Below, one piece after another: positions 62,145 to 64,000 of a stretch of DNA of 64,000 nt; position 1 is the first letter of the stretch, and every line of letters starts with the position of its first letter. The position numbers and the translations under genes were made by a program. The stretch comes from an uncultured Dehalococcoidia bacterium (lineage in GTDB: Bacteria; Chloroflexota; Dehalococcoidia; Lucifugimonadales; UBA3495): NCBI GenBank assembly GCA_958295765.1, contig CATQHB010000002.1, forward strand, positions 2,158,091-2,222,090. The letters are read 5' to 3'. Below the pieces are notes generated by a model. It searched no databases and had not been told where the DNA came from. It saw nothing but the letters and a program-made list of their open reading frames with translations.

Positions 62145-62262
62145 GTAGGGGCGGGTTTGTAACCCGCCCGACGTTCGACGGCAAAGACCACCCGGTAAAC
62201 CGGTGTGCCATAACCGACCGATTATTGCCCCAAGCCAGGGCGGGTTTGAAACCCGCCCCTAC
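62145..62262. repeat. R2 palindromic repeat
   Basis: 118-bp copy, intact arms. Confidence 0.75.
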
Positions 62263-62350
62263 CCGGTGATAATGCCAGCCCACGTTGAGAATACCGGTCG
62301 CCCGCCATCTCTGGCAATCGCACCATGAACCCGTCATTCCGATCACAAAA

Positions 62351-62446
62351 CCGTCGTTCCGGCGAAAGCCGGAATCCAGAACGCTCGGTAGCCGACTCTC
62401 TCTTTTCCGAGAATTTCCTGGATTCCGGCTTTCGCCGGAACGACGG
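62351..62446. repeat. R1 palindromic repeat
   Basis: 96-bp copy; with the R2 copy it fills the gap before the cyclophilin gene. Confidence 0.85.
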
Positions 62447-62583
62447 TTGCTTGGGTTGCCGGGGTTTCCTTGGTTAAGACGCGATTGCCCGGCCGGTCTC
62501 CACGCGCCAAGCCCCGGCGGTGAAAAAGTGGTACACTAGGTAACTGTTCGTAACTATTCCCCATACCGACACCAGGAGGAGCT

Positions 62584-63129
62584 ATGCCCCCCAAGCAGTA
62601 CGCCACATCGCCGGAGTTGATTCTGGAGCCGACCAAGCGTTACTCGGCCACCATCCGCACCAATCACGGCGCGATGACCCTGGAGTTGTTCGCCGCCGAG
62701 GCCCCCCGCACCGTCAACAATTTTGTCTTTCTGGCCCGGGAGGGTTTCTACGAGGCCGGCTGTTTCCACCGGGTTATCAAGGACTTTATGATTCAGGGCG
62801 GCTGTCCCGAAGGCAGCGGTCGGGGCGGCCCCGGCTACCGCTTTCAGGACGAGCCGGTTGCCCGTCCCTACGTCAAGGGGACGCTGGCGATGGCTAACGC
62901 CGGGCCGAACACCAACGGCAGCCAGTTCTTTATCGTCCACGGCCAGAACGTGGGCCTGCCCCCCAACTACACCATTTTCGGGATGTTGGTCGATGGCGAG
63001 GACACGCTGGACACCCTGGCCAATTCGGCGGTAAGCGCCGGCGGCGGCGGCGAAAGGTCCACCCCCACCGAGCGGCTGGAAATCCAAAACATCGAAATCA
63101 CCGAACAGGAAATAAGCCCCGCCGGGTAG
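62584..63129 (+). CDS. Peptidyl-prolyl cis-trans isomerase, cyclophilin type
   Basis: 181 residues. Active-site pattern FHRVIKDFMIQGG (catalytic Arg, Phe, Gln; about 60-72), LAMANAGPNTNGSQFFI (about 99-115) and VFGxL-like IFGMLVDG complete the cyclophilin site. No signal peptide, so it acts in the cytosol on proline bonds of folding proteins. accaggaggagct precedes ATG. rsmI follows after an R5 hairpin. Confidence 0.92.
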   Translation: MPPKQYATSPELILEPTKRYSATIRTNHGAMTLELFAAEAPRTVNNFVFLAREGFYEAGCFHRVIKDFMIQGGCPEGSGRGGPGYRFQDEPVARPYVKGTLAMANAGPNTNGSQFFIVHGQNVGLPPNYTIFGMLVDGEDTLDTLANSAVSAGGGGERSTPTERLEIQNIEITEQEISPAG

Positions 63130-63136
63130 AAGTTTT

Positions 63137-63225
63137 ATCCACGAAGGGACACGAAGGGGCACGAAGGATTTTTAATTCCTAATTCTTAATTCCTAATTCG
63201 TGCCCCTTCGTGTCCCTTCGTGGAT
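63137..63225. repeat. R5 inverted repeat
   Basis: 29-bp perfect arms (63137-63165, 63197-63225) starting atccacgaagggacacgaag, with an aattcctaattctta core. Second copy at 5093-5167. It may end the cyclophilin transcript. Confidence 0.75.
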
Positions 63226-63243
63226 CAAATCGTGGATTAAATC

Positions 63244-64000
63244 GTGGGAACGCTTTACGTCGTTGGTACTCCTATCGGGAACTTGGAGGATATTACCCGG
63301 CGGGCCGCCCGCATCTTGGGGCAGGTGGGACTTATCGCCGCCGAGGATACGCGGGTTACCCGGCGGCTGCTCAATCACCTGGGGCTGCGGGTTCCCCTGA
63401 TTAGCTGCAACCGCCACAACTGGCCGGCCCGCCTGCCGGAGTTGCTGCGGGCGCTGGAGGCCGGGGACGCCGCCCTGGTTACCGACGCCGGGATGCCGGC
63501 GGTCAGCGACCCGGGCAGTGAGGTAGCGGCGCAGGTAGCCGCCGCCGGGTTTCCGGTGGAGGTGGTTCCCGGAGCCTCGGCGGTAACTGCGGCATTGGCC
63601 GCCGCCGGTCTGCCGGCCGACTCCTTTCTCTTTCTGGGCTTCCTGCCCCGGCGCCGCCAGGAACGGCGGGCCAGGCTGACGGCGGTGGCCCCTTTGCCCT
63701 TTACCCTGGTCATCTTTGAGGCTCCCCACCGGCTGCGGCCCACCCTGGAGGACTTGCTGGCGACCCTGGGCGACCGGGACAGCGCCGTTTGCCGGGAGTT
63801 GACCAAGCTCTACGAGGAAGTCCGGCGCGGCCCCCTGTCCCAGGCCCTGGAGTATTTCACCGCGCCCCGGGGCGAGTTCGTCCTGGTGGTGGCGGGAGCC
63901 GAAGTCGGGGCCGGCAAGAAAACCGGTACGGCGGCGGAGTCGGAGTCGGAACTAACCCAAGCCAACCGGTCAGCGGCGCAAGAACAACTGGCCCAATTGC
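63244..64000 (+). CDS. rsmI: 16S rRNA (cytidine-1402-2'-O)-methyltransferase, cut by window edge
   Basis: About 252 residues to the edge, starting with GTG: GTLYVVGTPIGNLEDITRRA, IAAEDTRVTRRLLNHL, LVTDAGMPAVSDPGSEV, VVPGASAVTAALAAAGL and FEAPHRL, all diagnostic of RsmI, which methylates C1402 in the decoding centre using S-adenosylmethionine. No ribosome site is visible because the R5 repeat abuts the start, so the exact start is uncertain. The C-terminus past base 64000 is missing. Confidence 0.92.
   Translation, partial: MGTLYVVGTPIGNLEDITRRAARILGQVGLIAAEDTRVTRRLLNHLGLRVPLISCNRHNWPARLPELLRALEAGDAALVTDAGMPAVSDPGSEVAAQVAAAGFPVEVVPGASAVTAALAAAGLPADSFLFLGFLPRRRQERRARLTAVAPLPFTLVIFEAPHRLRPTLEDLLATLGDRDSAVCRELTKLYEEVRRGPLSQALEYFTAPRGEFVLVVAGAEVGAGKKTGTAAESESELTQANRSAAQEQLAQL

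Noticed and set aside
7051-62446. R1 palindromes as ends of insertion sequences
   Set aside because: No transposase gene lies between or near any pair of copies in this window.

Overview
This window is GC-rich, gene-dense bacterial DNA. The gene content suggests Chloroflexota, most likely a SAR202 or Dehalococcoidia-like lineage: four luciferase-like flavin monooxygenases, three ACMSD-like amidohydrolases, a mandelate-racemase-family enzyme, a Rieske oxygenase, a DUF1800/DUF1501 pair, a PAC2 protein, NIPSNAP and PaREP1-like small proteins. The taxonomic call is inferred from gene content only; there is no rRNA gene here and I found no tRNA.

Layout. 1-5 kb: a universal stress protein cut by the window edge, a short hibernation factor, a degenerate receiver domain, an FMN hydroxy-acid dehydrogenase and a flavin monooxygenase. 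5-15 kb: an M20 amidase, an amidohydrolase, and an envelope cluster (membrane protein with a 24-base C tract, PQQ/cytochrome c lipoprotein, GT39-like glycosyltransferase) littered with broken copies of the glycosyltransferase 3' end. 15-24 kb: DUF1800, DUF1501 and NHL genes, an AAC(2')-like acetyltransferase, a six-unit 79-bp tandem array, a large coiled-coil protein and a luciferase-like enzyme. 24-36 kb: a DszA-like monooxygenase, a PutP symporter, a Rieske oxygenase with a BenD-like dehydrogenase, and a peptide/nickel-type ABC uptake operon lacking its ATPases. 36-48 kb: more catabolic enzymes, a retropepsin-like protein next to a self-fused duplicated gene, PAC2, a fused HEPN-MNT protein, and a DUF3179 lipoprotein interrupted by a single in-frame TGA exactly where a conserved cysteine is expected. 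48-64 kb: core housekeeping genes (ybeY-dnaX-ybaB, recR-recO, biotin carrier, ygfZ, ppk2-nudix, cyclophilin, rsmI) plus an enolase-superfamily enzyme and two mosaic PaREP1 paralogs.

Nearly every intergenic gap holds palindromic repeats, named here R1-R5. R1 is about 97 bp with 28-bp arms beginning ccgtcgttccggcgaaagcc, 14 copies plus a partial. R2 is about 85-125 bp, starting gtaggggcgggtttgtaac and ending in its inverse, 11 full copies. R3 is about 60 bp, cgctcatggtgagcttgtcg facing cgacaagctcaggatgagcg, many copies and one tandem array. R4 is built on cattccgaccgcagggagga. R5 is built on atccacgaagggacacgaag. They encode no protein and look like non-autonomous REP or MITE-type elements.

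The most interesting candidate is the DUF3179 gene: the TGA converts the family CxxC into a potential UxxC, the reading frame stays open on both sides, and a perfect 5-bp stem with a CGUGU loop lies 20 bases downstream of the TGA, which fits the bacterial SECIS layout. This would be an undescribed selenoprotein if confirmed; a nonsense mutation or sequencing error is the alternative.
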